NCBI GenBank assembly: GCA_026992635.1 | Contig: JALWYU010000078.1 | Span: 1 to 45,225 of the forward strand | Direction of reading: 5' to 3' | Length of the DNA: 45,225 nt | DNA from: Bacteroidota bacterium | Lineage (GTDB): Bacteria > Bacteroidota > Bacteroidia > JAADEI01 | Part shown: positions 45,111 through 45,225 of the stretch, one piece after another | Position numbering within the stretch: position 1 is the stretch's first letter | Layout of the letters: the number at the start of each line of letters is the position of its first letter | Notes under the pieces: generated by a model | Databases searched by the model: none | What the model saw: only the letters and a program-made list of their open reading frames with translations | Told to the model about the DNA's origin: nothing | Position numbers and translations under genes: made by a program

Positions 45111-45220
45111 CTGGAGCAGAGAGCTGGGGGCGGAGTACTGGGGCAGGATACTGGGACAGGATACTGGGGCGGGGCGCTGGGACAGGGAGCTGGGACAGGG
45201 AGCTGGGGTTCAGGGAGTTA
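45111..45220. repeat. 13-bp tandem repeat (minisatellite), consensus ~CTGGGRCAGGGAG, ~8 degenerate copies reaching the window edge
   Basis: CTGG starts at 45111, 45124, 45138, 45151, 45164, 45177, 45190 and 45203 (spacing 13,14,13,13,13,13,13). Units include ctggggcaggata, ctgggacaggata, ctgggacagggag x2. Confidence 0.85.
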
Positions 45221-45225
45221 TGGCG

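Noticed and set aside
45111-45220. Possible CRISPR array
   Set aside because: Repeat period is 13 bp with no unique spacers; it is a simple tandem repeat. No cas genes in the window.

Overview
Dense bacterial window, probably from a thermophilic member of the Bacteroidota/FCB group. The lineage is inferred from T9SS-type C-terminal sorting domains, a carboxypeptidase-regulatory-like TonB-dependent receptor, murF missing from the dcw cluster, and Bacteroidota-type lipoproteins. Left edge: partial recN (-) and a multi-TM protein (-). A 16.7-kb, tightly coupled dcw operon follows on the + strand: mraZ, rsmH, ftsL-like, ftsI, murE, mraY, murD, ftsW, murG, a fused murC-murB, ftsQ, ftsA and ftsZ. 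A four-copy, 10-bp-period TGGGN array (MraZ boxes) precedes it. Next, on the - strand: NamZ/DUF1343, HU with a terminator, an NAD-epimerase, a T9SS type-B surface protein, an NfeD-like protein, archaeal-type FBP aldolase/phosphatase and an M43 metalloprotease. Then a putative lipoprotein and an FNR-like regulator (+), RlmD, ALDH7, an M16-like protein, a TonB receptor, and nadB/nadA (-). The right end has a lipoprotein, an exported protein and a glycosyltransferase (+). It finishes in a G-rich region with a 13-bp tandem repeat. The most striking observation concerns the cytoskeletal pair at the end of the dcw operon. FtsZ keeps the overall FtsZ layout but has eroded GTP-binding and T7 catalytic motifs (GGMGGYTATT in place of GMGGGTGTG). 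FtsA has an eroded phosphate-2 motif (DIGAALTN in place of DIGGGTTD). The septal peptidoglycan synthases FtsI and FtsW look intact. All calls come from reading the sequence; no database searches were run.
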